Positions 23,152 to 36,467 of a DNA stretch of 64,000 nucleotides are shown here, piece after piece. The stretch covers positions 54,800,365-54,864,364 of the forward strand of contig JAMXBB010000002.1 of assembly GCA_024138015.1 (NCBI GenBank). The letters are read 5' to 3'. Position 1 is the stretch's first letter; each line of letters begins with the position of its first letter. Source of the DNA: Lumnitzera littorea. Lineage: Eukaryota; Streptophyta; Magnoliopsida; Myrtales; Combretaceae. The translations under genes were made by a program, and so were the position numbers. Below the pieces are notes generated by a model. It searched no databases. It was not told the DNA's origin and was given only the letters and a program-made list of their open reading frames with translations.

Positions 23152-26100
23152 ATGTCGAATCCTAGTATTTAAAGAGAAATTAACGATGCTGAGAGTGATG
23201 CTCCTAATTGAGGTTGAGTTACCCAACAAACACTACACACTATTGATGAGTAGATACAAAACCTTGCTGCTATTGTAGCCAATTTAGCTGTCTCAGTACA
23301 AAGAGTCTAGGAGACTGGTCCGCGTAAGAGAATTGTTGAATAAGACCAAGAGATGAGAGATAGGCCATGAAGATAGATGAATGAACAGCATGCACTAGAG
23401 CCCATTCCTATGAACTAAGCACCTTCCCAACGTGCCAAAAGAATGGCAAGAAGGAGGTTAGAATTGAATGAAATAGAGGAGTATAAAGAGGAAGAACAGT
23501 ATGATGGAGTTGACAAGTGTGAACTTAGAGCTCCTAGGAGTACCGAACATCTCAAAGTACAAATTTCGAGCTTCAACGGGCTTAGTAGTGCTGATGACTA
23601 CTTGGATTGAGAGGAGAAGATTGAAAAGATATTCAACTTTTATGATTATGAGGATAATGTTCATATTTGAGTGGCCGCATTAGAATTTTTTAGATATGCA
23701 ACCATGTAGTGAAAGAAGTTGTAGAATGCTCGCCTGAGAGCCTAACAAGAAGTCCAAACATGGAATGAAATGAAGAGTCCTGAGAAGTAGGTTAGTTTCT
23801 AAACACTATGAACAAGACACTTTCTAATGTCTCCAAGACTTAAGACAAGGTAGCCGATCAATGGATGACTATGTCCGAGAGTTTCAGTTGCTCATGATCC
23901 GATGTGATGTTGATGAACCCAAGCCACAAACTATAGCACGATTCATTGCTGGGTTAAGGATTGAGATTGGTAACATAGTGGAACTGTAGACTCTTGTGAC
24001 TTTAGATGAAGCCATCAGGGTAGCATAAAGAGTCAAAAAGCAAAGGCAGAACCAAATTAATCAAATGTCGAGTAGTCGACCTATGCTGCCGAACAAGAGC
24101 GGCATGCTAAGTTGACCAAGGAATGACCAAGCATCAAATAGTTTCGAGGTGGAACATCGAGGGCAAGTGTCGATCTAACTAGAAGAAAGCCAAGGTAAGG
24201 GTAAGGCCACAGAACCTAAGGTCTAAAGAGACTAAGGTCAAAGCTCGAGAAGAAAGACCCAAGAAATCAAATCCTCTAAATGTCTCCGTTATGAGCATAT
24301 AGCTAGTTAATGTCCGAACCACCAAGCCATGACTATAAAGGGAGCCAAGCCCTAGTTTGAAGTAGAGAGTACGAGCGAAGGAGAGGAAGAGGTAGGAGTT
24401 AAACAAATGCTGCAAAAGTTTCAAGAAGACCTCGATGCTGAGACACCACCGGAGAGTGGTGCCGAGTATTGTTTTGTTGTTTGATGATCTCTTATTGCCT
24501 TTGTGGCTTATGAGAATAAGTAAAGGGAGAACCTCTTCCATATAAATTGCTGAGTGAATGGCAAGCTATGCGTCTTGATCATTGATGGAGGGAGCTATAC
24601 CATTGTCATAGCATAAGAGGTAGTTAAGGCCATGAAATTGCCAACCTTCCTATAGCTTAAGCCTTGCAAGATTCACTGGCAGAATGAAAAAGGAGGCTTA
24701 TATGATGCCAAGTAGGTTAGAGTACCGATTTCCATTAGTGATAGGTACAAGGACGAGGTGTTGTGTGATGTCCTTCCTATGTGCACCTCCTATATATTAC
24801 TCAGCCAACCATAGTTGCTTGACTTAAGAGTATTGCATAATGAGTATAGGAACACCTACATGTTCTAGAAGGACGAGAAGAAAATCATACTGATACCTAT
24901 GAGTCCTAAGGAAGTGAAAAAAACCCAAAAGAAGATTGCTAAATCACTATAGTGGAAGTCCTTAGTAATTTTCCTAACTCAATTTGCCCAAGAAGTTAAT
25001 GCCAAGGACTATGTACTCCTTTTAACTAGGAAACTCTTAGAGGTAAGAGAAGCCAAGAGCTTAATTGCCGAAATGCAATAGCTACTTCAAGACTATGTCA
25101 ACCTATTTCCTATCGAGATGTTGAAAGGTTTACCTCCCTTAAGAGATATTAAGCATTGCATCAAACCCCAACCTAGAGCTGCCTTATTGAACTGACTCGC
25201 TTACAGGCTCAATCTTGAGTAAGTAGCCGAGATAAAGAAACAAGTGGATGAGTTGGTAAACCATAGATATGTCCAGGAGAGTATGAGCCCATGTGCCACA
25301 CTAGTACCTAAGAAAGATGGGTCATGAAAAATGTGTATTGATAGCCATACCATCAACAAAATTACCGTTAAGTACCAATATTCAATCCCATAGTTAGATG
25401 ATATGCTCAATGAGTTGCATGGTACCCACATCTTCTCAAAGATTGACTTAAAGGGTGGTTACCACCAAATGTGAATAAGACTTGGAGATGAATGAAAGAT
25501 GGCCTTCAAGATAAGGGATGGTCTATTTGAATGGATAGTAATACCATTTGGCTTAACTAATGTGCCGAGTATATTGATGCGACTAACGAATCATGTGCTT
25601 AGAACATTGATCAACAAATGTATTGTGGTTTATTTTGATGACATTTTGGTCTATAGTATCAACCTCATTACTCATGTTGAGCATTTAAGATTGGTATTTG
25701 ACATCTTTTATGCCAAGAGATTATTCGACAACCTAAAGAAATGTATGTTCTGTCAAAGCAAGGTTATATTCCTCGAATATGTTGTTTCAAGGAAAGGAGT
25801 TTAAGTTGATGACGAGAAAGTCAGAGCTATTCTTGAGTAGCCTACACTAACTAGTGTTGCTGAAGTCAAGAGCTTCCATAGCCTAGTTTCATTCTATCAG
25901 AGATTCATTTGGAACTTTAGTTCCATAATTGCGCCTTTAACTAAATTGACCAAGAAGAACACTGAGTTTAGGTGGTCGAAGAAAGCTTAGAAGAGTTTTA
26001 AAGATGTGAAATCTAAGTTGACGTTTGCTCCAGTACTTGCCTTACCGGGTTTCAAGAAAGCTTTTGAGGTAGAGTGTAACGCATCAGGCATTAGTGCTGT

Positions 26101-27664
26101 CCTTATGTAGGAGCGCTAACCAATTGCTTATTTAAGTGAGAAACTCCAAGGTGTTGCCCTAAATTACTCAACATATGATAAGGAGTTCTATGCTCTTGTC
26201 TGAACACTATAGAACTGGTAGCATTACTTGTTGCCAAGAGAATTCATCATCTACTTAGATCATGAGTCTCTTAAGCATCTTCATGGGTAATAAAAGCTTT
26301 CTCAGCATCATGCCATATGGTTTGAATTCCTAGAGTCTTTCCACTATGTCATCTGGTATAAGGAAGGGAGCACCAACACTGTGGTAGATGCTATTTCTCT
26401 TTGTCATACCCTTATTACGACTATATAAGCCAAGGTACTTAAATTCAACACCCTGCCTGATCAGTATGTGCACGATTAGTATTTTGGGCCCTTAGTGGCC
26501 AAGTGTAATGTTGGAAGCATTGTAGATAGGTTCTACTTGAGTCAGGGGTTTCTGATGAAGGCCAAGTAAGTTTGTGTACCAAGTGGCTTAGCTAGAAAGC
26601 TACTCATTCGTGAAGCTCATGCTGGGGGCTTAGCTGGCCAATTTGGAGAAAAGCGGACAACTGAAATACTGAAGGAGCATTTCTACTAGCCTAGGATAAT
26701 AAAGGATGTACGTTAAGTTCTTGAGAGGTGCGAGGTATGTAAACATGCAAAAGGAAGGAGAGAGTCATACGAAGAGTACACACCCTTGCCTATACCTAAG
26801 CACCCATGGATCGACCTAAGCATAGATTTTACACTCGGCATTCCCCAAACGCCGAGAAGACATGACTCAATTATGGTAATGGTTGATTGATTCAGTAAGA
26901 TGAGCCACTTCATTCTCTACCATAAAACTAATGATACTTTATGTGTCACTAATCTCTTTTTACAGGAAATTGTATGTCTACATGGGTTGCCGAGAAGTAT
27001 TGTATCCAACCATGACTCAAAGTTTACAAGTTTCTTCTAAAAAACCCTATGGAGGAAACTCGGCACTAAGCTTATGTACAGTACTTCTTACCACCCCCAA
27101 ATAGATGGCCAGACCGAGGTAGTAAACAGGATAGTCGACAACCTTCTATGAGTAGCTATAGGGAAGAACTTACATGATTAGGACATATGCCTACCTATCA
27201 TTGAGTTTGCTTATAACCAATTAGTTCACAGCTCGATAGGAAGGTCACCTTTTAAGATTATCTATGGAATTAAGTCAAACTTACCTCTGGATATGGCTAT
27301 CAACCCAGCCATACTATGGGAAAGTCAATCCGGCCTGCAATGTGCTGAAGAATTCTAGAAGTTACATCAAAAGGTTACTGAACAACTGGCATAGACTATA
27401 GCCTGGTAAATGGAGCAAAGAAGCCAAGGAAGGAGACAAGCGGTTTACAGCCCTAGAGACCTTGTTTAGGTCTACCTCAATAAGGAGTATTTCCCCAGGA
27501 AGACAACAAGCAAGTTTTCCCTCAAATCAAACGAACCTTTTAAGACCCTTAAGTGCATCAACGATAATGCCTATGAGCTTAAGCTGCCCGACAGATACGA
27601 TGTATCTACTGCTTTTAATGTAGCTAATTTGACATCTTATGTGCCCGATGAAGAAGAGGGCTAA
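23152..27664 (+). pseudogene. Ty3/gypsy (chromovirus-like) gag-pol of element A, decayed
   Basis: From an ATG at 23152: a capsid-like Gag with coiled Glu/Lys-rich stretches, a degenerate zinc knuckle (about 24270-24320, first Cys lost), an aspartic protease with a DGGS active site (about 24570-24600), reverse transcriptase with a YFDDILVYS catalytic block (YFDD at 25631-25642), RNase H (about 26040-26420), integrase with its zinc and D,D,E core (about 26640-27330), and a C-terminal NDNAYELKLP...FNVANL block (about 27560-27650) as in the chromoviral clade. No chromodomain is visible. The order PR-RT-RH-IN is that of Ty3/gypsy. Dozens of in-frame stops, mostly at Gln, Arg or Trp positions, kill it. 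Neighbouring LTRs Y and Y' complete the element. Confidence 0.9.
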
Positions 27665-27699
27665 GATTTGAGGACAAATCTTCAAAAACCCCAAGGAAC

Positions 27700-28562
27700 T
27701 AATAAGCTGCCAACCACTAGTCCTCTTACTCGTGTATGGCTCTGAGGCCTTCAATCCCTCACTCAAAGAATTCTCTCTCGTCAACCTACTGATGACGAGA
27801 AACTCTATGTAGAAGAAAGATGGCTAAATTCCTTAACAGCTCTAAAAGGTTATACTCTACTTTGTTTTCTCCCTCTTATGCCAAATGATAGAACCTCCAG
27901 TTGTTGAGAGCTTCTTGTCGAATGACGAGACACTCTCCTACCAGCTAAGTACTTCTCTTTCAACCTCCTACCAATATTTGCTACATCCCTTTCTTATCTC
28001 GGCAATCCTTGATACCACCACAACTTATTTCTACTCAGCTGCTATCCTTAGAGAATCTTCGCACGAAACCTATGTTATGTTGCCACTTGCCTATTTCATC
28101 TAACACTGTACTATTTTTCCCTTTTTGTTATTTATCCTTTTTTCCATTTTTTGTATATACTAAGAATCCCCTTTTTATGTATGCCTTTTTGTAATTTCTT
28201 TATTTGTAACCTTGTCCTAGGGACTTACTATAAATAGTCAATTCTCCTTGTAAGCCAAAATCATCTTACTTTACAAATAGACGTTGAATATGCCATTTTC
28301 ATACACTCTTATCTAATCGTGCCGAGTAACTCAAAATTAGTGGTGGGTGAACCTTGCATCAAGTTATGCATCATATTAAGTGATGTGTCAACTCGCGTTA
28401 TATTCGCAAGTGGGTCATATCCTATAAATAGTTTCACGATAGCTACTCCAATCAATTTGTCGAGCTACTCTCTCTAAGTTTTTTTTTTTATATTTCAAAG
28501 GACCCATTGGTTCAAATCTGCTCCGATAAGTCCTAGTGATAACTGAGCTCCTAGGCACATCA
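27700..28562 (+). mobile_element. LTR 'Y'', 3' LTR of element A
   Basis: Starts TAATAAGC (first G of the expected TG lost) after a purine-rich tract (ccccaaggaac) and ends GGCACATCA. It is directly followed by the spacer and primer-binding site of element B, so this LTR also sits where B's 5' LTR should be. Confidence 0.85.
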
Positions 28563-28570
28563 TATAATCC

Positions 28571-28582
28571 CGGTATCAAAGC
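28571..28582 (+). other. Primer-binding site of element B
   Basis: CGGTATCAAAGC, two substitutions from the iMet primer-binding consensus TGGTATCAGAGC. It sits at the same distance from the LTR end as in element A. Confidence 0.7.
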
Positions 28583-28734
28583 TTGAAGTTTTGAAGTAGT
28601 TGTTCTTGTTATAGTGTATCTATGTGTTCTGCTTTACTCTTTTTTTTGCGTAGGAAAAACAAAAAAAGTTCCAAGTCGCTATGAGAAGTTGTATTGTCAA
28701 AGTTGTGTGAGGAATTTTTGTTGAATATTAAGAA

Positions 28735-29995
28735 ATTTTGAATCTTAGTGTCCAAGGAGAGATTAATGATGCCGAGAGTGATGCCCATAGTCATGGTTGT
28801 GTCACTCAACAGACCCCTCAAACTATTAAAGAGCAGATATAAGACCTTGCTACTATTGTAGCCAATCTGCCTAATACCATACAAAAGGCAATAAAGACTA
28901 GACCACGAGAGAGAGTTATTATTAAACAGGGCTGAAAAGTAAGAGATAGGCCAAGAAGATAGATGGGTGAGAATCGAGCACCTAAAGCTATCAACATAAA
29001 CCCAACTCTAACCCAACATGTTAATAAAGTTATGAGAAGGAGACTCGAGTTAGATGAAGTTGAAGAGTATAAGGAGGAGGAGGAGTAGCATAATGGAGTT
29101 GAGGAGTGTGAGCTTAAAGCTCCTAAAGGAGTCGAGCATCTCAAAGTGCAGATCCTAAGTTTTAATGGATCTAGTAGTGCTGATGACTACTTGGACTAAG
29201 AGGAGAAGATTGAGAAGATCTTCGACTTTGATGATTACAAAGACGTTGTTCGCATTCAAGTGGCCGCATTAGAATTTTCTATATATGCAGCAATGTGGTG
29301 GAAAAAGTTACTAAATGTTCACTAGAGAGCTCGATGCAAAGTCTAAACATGGAATGAGATGAAAAGAGTCCTAAGAAGTAGGTTTGTTCCCAAACACTAC
29401 AAGCAAGATACTTTCTAACGTCTCTAAGACTTAAGACAAAATAGTAGATTAGTAGACAAGTATGTCCAAGAGTTCTAATTGTTGATGATCAAATGTGATG
29501 TTGATGAGCATGAGACACGGACTATAACACAATTCATTTTTGGGCTAAGGACTAAAATTGGTAACATTATGGAAATATAAACTCAAAACTTTATATCAAA
29601 ACCATCCAAGTAGCATAGAGGGTCGAAAGACAAAAGTGAAACTAAGTTATAGAGTGTCGAGTAACTGACTTAGCTTGCCCAGCAGAACTGGTATGTCGAG
29701 CCAACTTACATATGACCAAGCTCAATATGGTTCCGAGGTAGACCACTAAGGCCAGATGCTGAGTAGACTTGATGATGACAAAAGAAGAGTAAGATTGAGG
29801 AGCCCGAAGTCAAGAAGGACCAAGGTTAGAGCTTAAGAAAGAAGACCCGAGAGATCAAATGTTTTAAGCACCTTGGTTTTTGACACATGACTAGTTAGTA
29901 CCTAAACTAACGCGCCATGACTATTAAAGGAGATAAGCCCCAATTCGAAGTGGAGAGTGCTAGTGAAAGGGAAGATGAAGTAGGAATTAATCAAC
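28735..29995 (+). pseudogene. Gypsy gag of element B, decayed, interrupted
   Basis: Parallels gag of element A block for block (INDAESDA near the start, the FNG-SSADDYLD block near 29160-29200, VAALEF near 29260, the zinc-knuckle region near 29850-29900). The presumed start codon has become TTG. In-frame stops are numerous. The frame is cut at 29995 by the solo LTR Z1 and continues at 33159 in the gag-protease linker. Confidence 0.85.
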
Positions 29996-32900
29996 TGTTA
30001 GGACCCTAAAGGGGGCCTAGTAGGATTACTTAAAATTTTCATAACATGTGTGCACCCATAATATGAAAACCGCCTTATAAGTTAGAGATTACAAGACTCT
30101 AAATGATTAATTACTAAGGATGTTGAATTGTTAATTAATTAACATATTATAGGATATAAATAACTATAAATATCCAATATTCCACAATTCCTCAGAACCA
30201 CAAAGAATCGGTATCCCCTACCAAATGATAAGATCAAATAGTATAAAGTTAAAATTCAAACTTATTGAAGTTACTAAATCTAAATATAAGAGTAGTAGTA
30301 ACATTTAAAGTCTCAAATGAGCAATACAATCTTTCTCTAATTCTAACCTCTAAAACATATCAATACACACACTTAATGCTCGGCTCTTAACCCATGCCTA
30401 AATATCTAGCACCTGTAAAAGAAAAACTATTAAGAGGTAAACTACAAGAGCGTAGTGAGCTATCCTTCATACTATACTGGAAAATAAGTTATCAAAAAAA
30501 TTGTTACAACCATATGAATACATGCACATGCAATATTGCAAACAATACATGTAGTTAACCAGTGCTGCATACAATATTGGATTTTAATGCCCTTCGAGAT
30601 AAGGGTTGGAGATACATCGGCACCAATCACGATCGGGCTTTAGCACTTAGGTTTTTACCCATAACTTTGAATTCCATATTTCATAAAATACATTTTCATT
30701 TTTGAAAATCTAGTAGTACACAAAATCCTAGACCTAGTGATGAGGTGGCCCTTGCAGTTTACACTAACACCCTACAGCGAAGATCTCTAGACTCAACCCT
30801 TAACCATACGGTTGGCGTCCCCATTGCCTAATAAGCCCGTAGGTTTGGGTAAGGTCATATTGTACGAGTACACTGTATAGAAACACTTTAATATATATAA
30901 ACAATCCCCGCAAGGCCTCTCTTTATCTCTGCGTGAAGTGACGGCTGAAATAAGAAATGCAATGCATGGATAATGCATGACCCTTTTAATTTAAGATAAG
31001 CCAAATATAATTAAGTCAAATTATGAGATGATCAATTAATATTCGTAAACCATCCAAATCACATAACAATCAATCATATAATCAAATCATCAATTATCGT
31101 ATTTAACAATATTTCTCTCAGTAATCAATCAACATCAAGCACATGTATATCCCAAAACCCTATGCATTAAGTTATTCATATTCAATTTAAGTGCACTAAC
31201 TACAAGTACAAACAAGTATAGTCATCGGAAGTACTCACTTGACTATGTCAACTCGCTCTAGTAGTAATAATCGATCAGAAGATCCTCGTCCTCGTCAGGA
31301 TCACCTAATCATTACGAGATAATAAGGATAATAAGTAATTGAATTAACTAACGGTTCTAGATATCTATCTACCTAATTCTACTTAGATTACTATGAGTTT
31401 TTCTTCGATTAAACCTAATTGTTAATTGTATGTAACTTTTTCATTCTATTTTTTATATTTACGAATTTATAGTCGTTTTTCATTATTTTTGGATGTACGT
31501 TCACACAATGATGTCCATTTTGGACGTTAAAACCCGTGTTTTACGATATAGACTAAATTTATTAAAATGTTATATATTGAAGCTTAAATATTCTTATTGG
31601 CTAGTTTATGTTCTATTTTAGGAGTTAATGATTTCATTAGCCATTAATTCTTACACTTAGATGATTTTATAATTTATTATTTTAGAGGCTTATATCATCG
31701 CTTATGTCATCAATCGCTTATATCATTATTTGCTTATGTCATAACTTACATCATCATTTGCTTACATTATTCATTACATATGTATACTTATCCTTATGTA
31801 TTCATACACTTTATACATATGTTATATATATACTTATACTTCGAATATATTAATATGTATACTTGTGTACTTATAAGTATACTAATACACATACGGTGAC
31901 ATACATATTTTTATACGTATTTTCGTATACCTAATGTTCCCTCTTAAGAAAGCTTCACAAATTTCATATTTTTGCACTTTAAATGTATATTTAGCAAGGT
32001 ATATGTATGTATAGTTAGTATATACCTCTTTTTTGGTTATGTACATAATGGGTAGTTATGTATAAGAGTCCTCATACATGTATTTATCAAGTATACTCTT
32101 ATATATACAAACTTAAGCATATGTACATGTGTTCTTCTTCCATTTACTAAGGATTCCTACAGTTCGAAGCATGAATATGAAGCTTCCACTTTCAACAACA
32201 CATATGCACATATTATACCAAATTTCTACACTAACCTAACTTATACAACTAACTATTACATAAGATAGAAAACCATATGATAACATACCTTTTTCTCCTT
32301 GGTTTATGGTAGTAAGTAAAGTTGTGTAGTTGAAGTTATGAAGAGGTTGAAGATGGAAAGAATAAGGGGAGTTCATGGTTTTGTAGGAGGGGAAAAGGAG
32401 TTGTTCTTATCTTAATTTATGTTTTATAATTAAGAAAAGTGAAGTCTAGAAGAGGGAGAAGAGTAAACAGCAACAAAGGGGCAAAATTGGACAAAAAAAT
32501 GTATAGAAAGTTAAAGAGAAAGGAAGAAGGCACTAGATGATAATGACATGTTTGTTGACTTAGTTAATCTTTGACTTAGTTAACTTTTTGAAATTAAGTG
32601 AAATTTGTATGCACATAATGGGGTAATTAAAGAAAATTTAGGAGAAAAATTAAGGAATTGAAGGGAAATGTGGAGTTTATTGAAATAATTAGTAAGAATG
32701 GTTAATGAAATTTTCCTCTAAGTACTTATATCCTATATACATTATTTAATATGGTACTTAGTGTAACTATCATGAAATATGTCATTTAGTATGTTAATAT
32801 CTTAGTTTTCTAGTAAATTAAATTAATATTATACGTATTTATGAATAATTGAAAGTTATCTTGATTATTTGATAATGATTTAATATGATACTAAGGATAT

Positions 32901-33158
32901 ATTAGCAAGTAGGGTTTTAGAATAGATTATAGTAACCTAGTACTTTTATATCCTTAAAGTTATAATTTTAGGGTTTTATCACTTTTGGGCACAATCTATA
33001 GTATTTATATGCATTTAGGGTTTAAAAATTTTATACGCAATTGAATCTTCGGTTGTTATCTTAAGGTTTTCATTTTAACTAGCCTTATCAACTCTTAGAG
33101 TCCTCAAGCACACTTGGGTCTACTTTGAGTATTAAGTTGAAAATTTTAGGGGCTTACA
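29996..33158 (+). mobile_element. Solo LTR 'Z1', 3163 bp
   Basis: Begins TGTTAGGACCC and ends GGGGCTTACA. The flanks tcaac (29991-29995) and tcaat (33159-33163) form a 5-bp target duplication with one mismatch. Removing it restores continuity of element B with element A (the 'gtaggaattaatcaa' / 'tgctagaagaatttcaag' join). A second complete copy lies inverted at 54885-58187. There is no internal domain or second LTR, so it is best read as a solo LTR from LTR-LTR recombination of a long-LTR gypsy element. Non-coding, with 'cttatgtcat' short repeats near 31690-31760. Confidence 0.85.
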
Positions 33159-36100
33159 TCAATTGCTAGAAGAATTTCAAGATGACTTAGATGCCATGAA
33201 CCTACCTGAAATGGGAACCAAATACTGCATGGTTATACGTAGATCTTTAAGTACCTTTGTGTTTGATGAAAATGAGCAAAAGGAGAAACTCTTCCATACA
33301 AACTACTGAGTGAATGGCAAGTTGTGTGCTTTGATCATTGATGGAGGAAGTTGTACCAACCTAATAGCTCATAGCATAGTAAAGGCCTTGAAATTGCCAA
33401 CCTACACTCATCCTAAGCCATATAAGATTCATTTGCTAAATGAGAAGAGAGGTCTATCTGTCGCCCAGCAAGTTAAGGTACCAATTACAATTGGTGACAC
33501 ATACCAGGATGAGGTGCTATGCGACGTGCTACCCATATGTCCTTCACACATCTTACTTGGCTAACCTTGGTTGTTTGATCTAAGAGTGTTGTATGATGGG
33601 TATCGAAACACCTATATGTTTCAAAAGGATGGGAAAAAGGTTATACTAACCCCAATAAGTCCCAAGGAGGTGCAAGAGTCGTAAGAGAAGATTACCCAAT
33701 CATTGTAGCAGAAGTCCCTAATGATTTCTTGATCCCAATTTTCTAGAGATGCCAAGTTGGAAGAGTGTTTACTCTTGTTAGTCAGAAAACTCCTAGAGTT
33801 AAGAGAAGTCGAAACCCTACCTACTAAGGTGTAGGCTTTATTTCAAGAGTTTACTAACTTGTTTCCTGCCAAGATGTTGAGAGGTTTACCACCGTCAGAG
33901 ATATAGAGCATTGTATTGACCTTCAGCCTAGAGCTACCTACCTAATTGACCTACCTATAAGCTCAACCCTAAGCAAGCTGCTAATATAAGAAACGAGTTG
34001 ATGAGTCGATTGATCCTAGATATGTTTGAGAAAGCGTGAGCCCCTGTGCCATACCGATTGTCTTGGTGCCAAAGAAGGACGGCTCATGGAGAATGTATAT
34101 TGACAGCCTAGCAATCAACAAAATCACTATTAAGTACTAATATTTGATCCCTTGACTAGATGATATGCTCGATGGGTTACATTGTGCATAGATATTTTTA
34201 AAGATTGATCTAAAGAGTAGCTACCATTAAATCAAAATGAGACTTAGGAATGAATGGAAAACTGCCTTCAAAACAAAGGATGGTCTATCCGAATGGATGG
34301 TGATGCCATTTGGTATGACAAATGCACCAAGTACCTTTATGCGAGTCATGAACCATGTTTTAAGGACATTGATCGGTAAGTATGTTGTTGTATACTTTGA
34401 TGATATACTAGTATATAGTGTCAATCTCATCTCCCATGTCATGCACTTGAAATTTGTGTTTGATATCCTCTGTATTGAGCACTTATTTGACAATTTAAAG
34501 AAATGTGTGTTCTATTAGAGCGAGCCAGTATTCCTCGAATATGTTGTTTTTAAAGGAGGTATCAAAGTTGATGACGAGAAAGTCTGAGCTATTCTCAAAT
34601 GGTCGAAGCTGACTATTGCTACCGAAGTAAGGAGTTTTTATGGTTTAGCTTAGTTTTATCGAAGATTCATTCAAAACTTTTGTTCCATAACTACCCCACT
34701 AATCAAGCTAACCGGAAAAAAAATCTAAATTCAAATGGTCCGAGAAAGCTTAGAGAAGCTTTGATGAGATCAAGTCCAGGTTGAATTCTACCCCGGTACT
34801 CGTCCTACCCAACTTTGAGAAAGTTTTTGAACTAGAATCTGACACATTGGGAGTTTGCATTAGAGCTATTCTTATACAAGAGCACCGACCAATTGTCTAT
34901 TTTAGTGAAAAGATTAAAAGAGTCACACTAAATTACTCGGCATATGACAAGGAGTTTTATGCCCTTGTCCAAACACTTCAGAACTAGCAATACTACTTAC
35001 TGCTAAGAGAGTTCATCATCTACACAAACCATGAATCTCTCAAGCATCTCAAAGGACAGCCAAAAATTTCTTGACGTCATGCTAAGTGGGTTGAGTTCCT
35101 AAAAATTTATTGCTATGTCATCCAATACAAGAAGGGAAGTACCAATATTGTAGCCGATGCACTCTCTCGTTGATATGTTCTTATTACTACTTTACAGGCT
35201 AAGATACTTGGATTTGATACCCTACCAAATTTGTACGAGCATGATCTATATTTTGAACCCTTAGTGATCAAATGCCACTTAGAAGGAATAGTAGATGGGT
35301 TCTATTTGAGCTAAGGGTTTCTGATGAAGGGTAAGCAAGTTTGTGTGTCGAATGGTTCTACTAGGGAATTACTTTTCCAAGAAACCCATGCTAGGGGCTT
35401 AACTAGCCACTTTAGTGAGAAGAAAATGGCTAAGTTGCTAAAAGAACATTTCTATTGGCTTAAGATGACAAAGGATGTGCACCAAGTTCTTGAATGATGC
35501 AAAGTGCACAAACATGGCAAGGGAAGAAAGGAGCCATATGAAGAGTACACACCTCTACGTATGCTAGAATGACCATGGATTGATCTAAGTATGGATCTCA
35601 TGCTCGGCTTACCCAGAACACCATAGAGACATGATTTTATTATGGCGGTGGTCGATTAATTCAGTAAGATAAGCCACTTCATCCCTTGCCACAAAACCAA
35701 TGATGCTCTCTTTGTTGCTAACCTCTTTTTGCAGGAGATCATGCAGCTACATAAAATACCAAGGAGTATTGTATCTAACCATGATTCGAAATTCACAAGC
35801 TTCTTCTAGAGAACTCTATAGAAGAAGCTTAGGACTAAGCTCATGTTTAGTAGTTCTTGCTACCTACAAACAGACGGCTAGATAGAAGTTGTGAACAGAA
35901 TGGTTGGCAATCTCCTTCGAGCTACTGTTGGGAAGAATCTATATGATTAGATCTATGTTTACCCATCATTGAATTTGCTTACAATCGCTCTACCCATAGC
36001 TTAATAGGAAGGTCACCTTTTGAGGTCATCTATGGACTTAACCCAAACTTATCCCTAGACATAGTTATTAGCCCACTATTCCAAGGAGAGAGTCAATCAA

Positions 36101-36432
36101 GCCTACAGCATGCCGAGGAGTTTCAAAGATTGCATTAGAAGGTTATCGAGTAATTGACCAAATTTGTGGCCCGACAAAAATAATAGGGAAGCTGAGGAAG
36201 GAGGTAAGTCGTTTATAACTCAAGAGACCTTGTCTAGATCTAACTCAACAAGAACCGTTTTCTAAAGAAGAGGACAAATATGTTATCCCCTAGGTTGGAT
36301 GGACCTTTTATGATCCTTTGGCATGTCAATGACAATGCTTATGAGCTTAAGTTATTGGAAGGATACAAAGAATCTCCTACTCTCAATGCTAGCGACCTAA
36401 TGCCCTATGTTCCCGAAGAAGAAGAAGACTAA
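33159..36432 (+). pseudogene. Gypsy pol of element B, decayed
   Basis: Continues element B after Z1. It has protease (IIDGGSCTN, about 33340-33360; open from 33310 to 33564), reverse transcriptase with YFDD at 34393-34404, RNase H (open 34781-34987, ending near the ADALSR block at 35160), integrase (about 35400-36060) and the NDNAYELK block (about 36331-36355). The stop is at 36430-36432. Long open pieces remain, but stops and frameshifts break every domain. Some stops differ from those in element A: at 35483-35485 B keeps CAA where A has TAA (26714-26716), so the two decayed separately. Confidence 0.9.
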
Positions 36433-36467
36433 GATTTGAGAATAAATCTTCAATAACCTTGGGGAAT

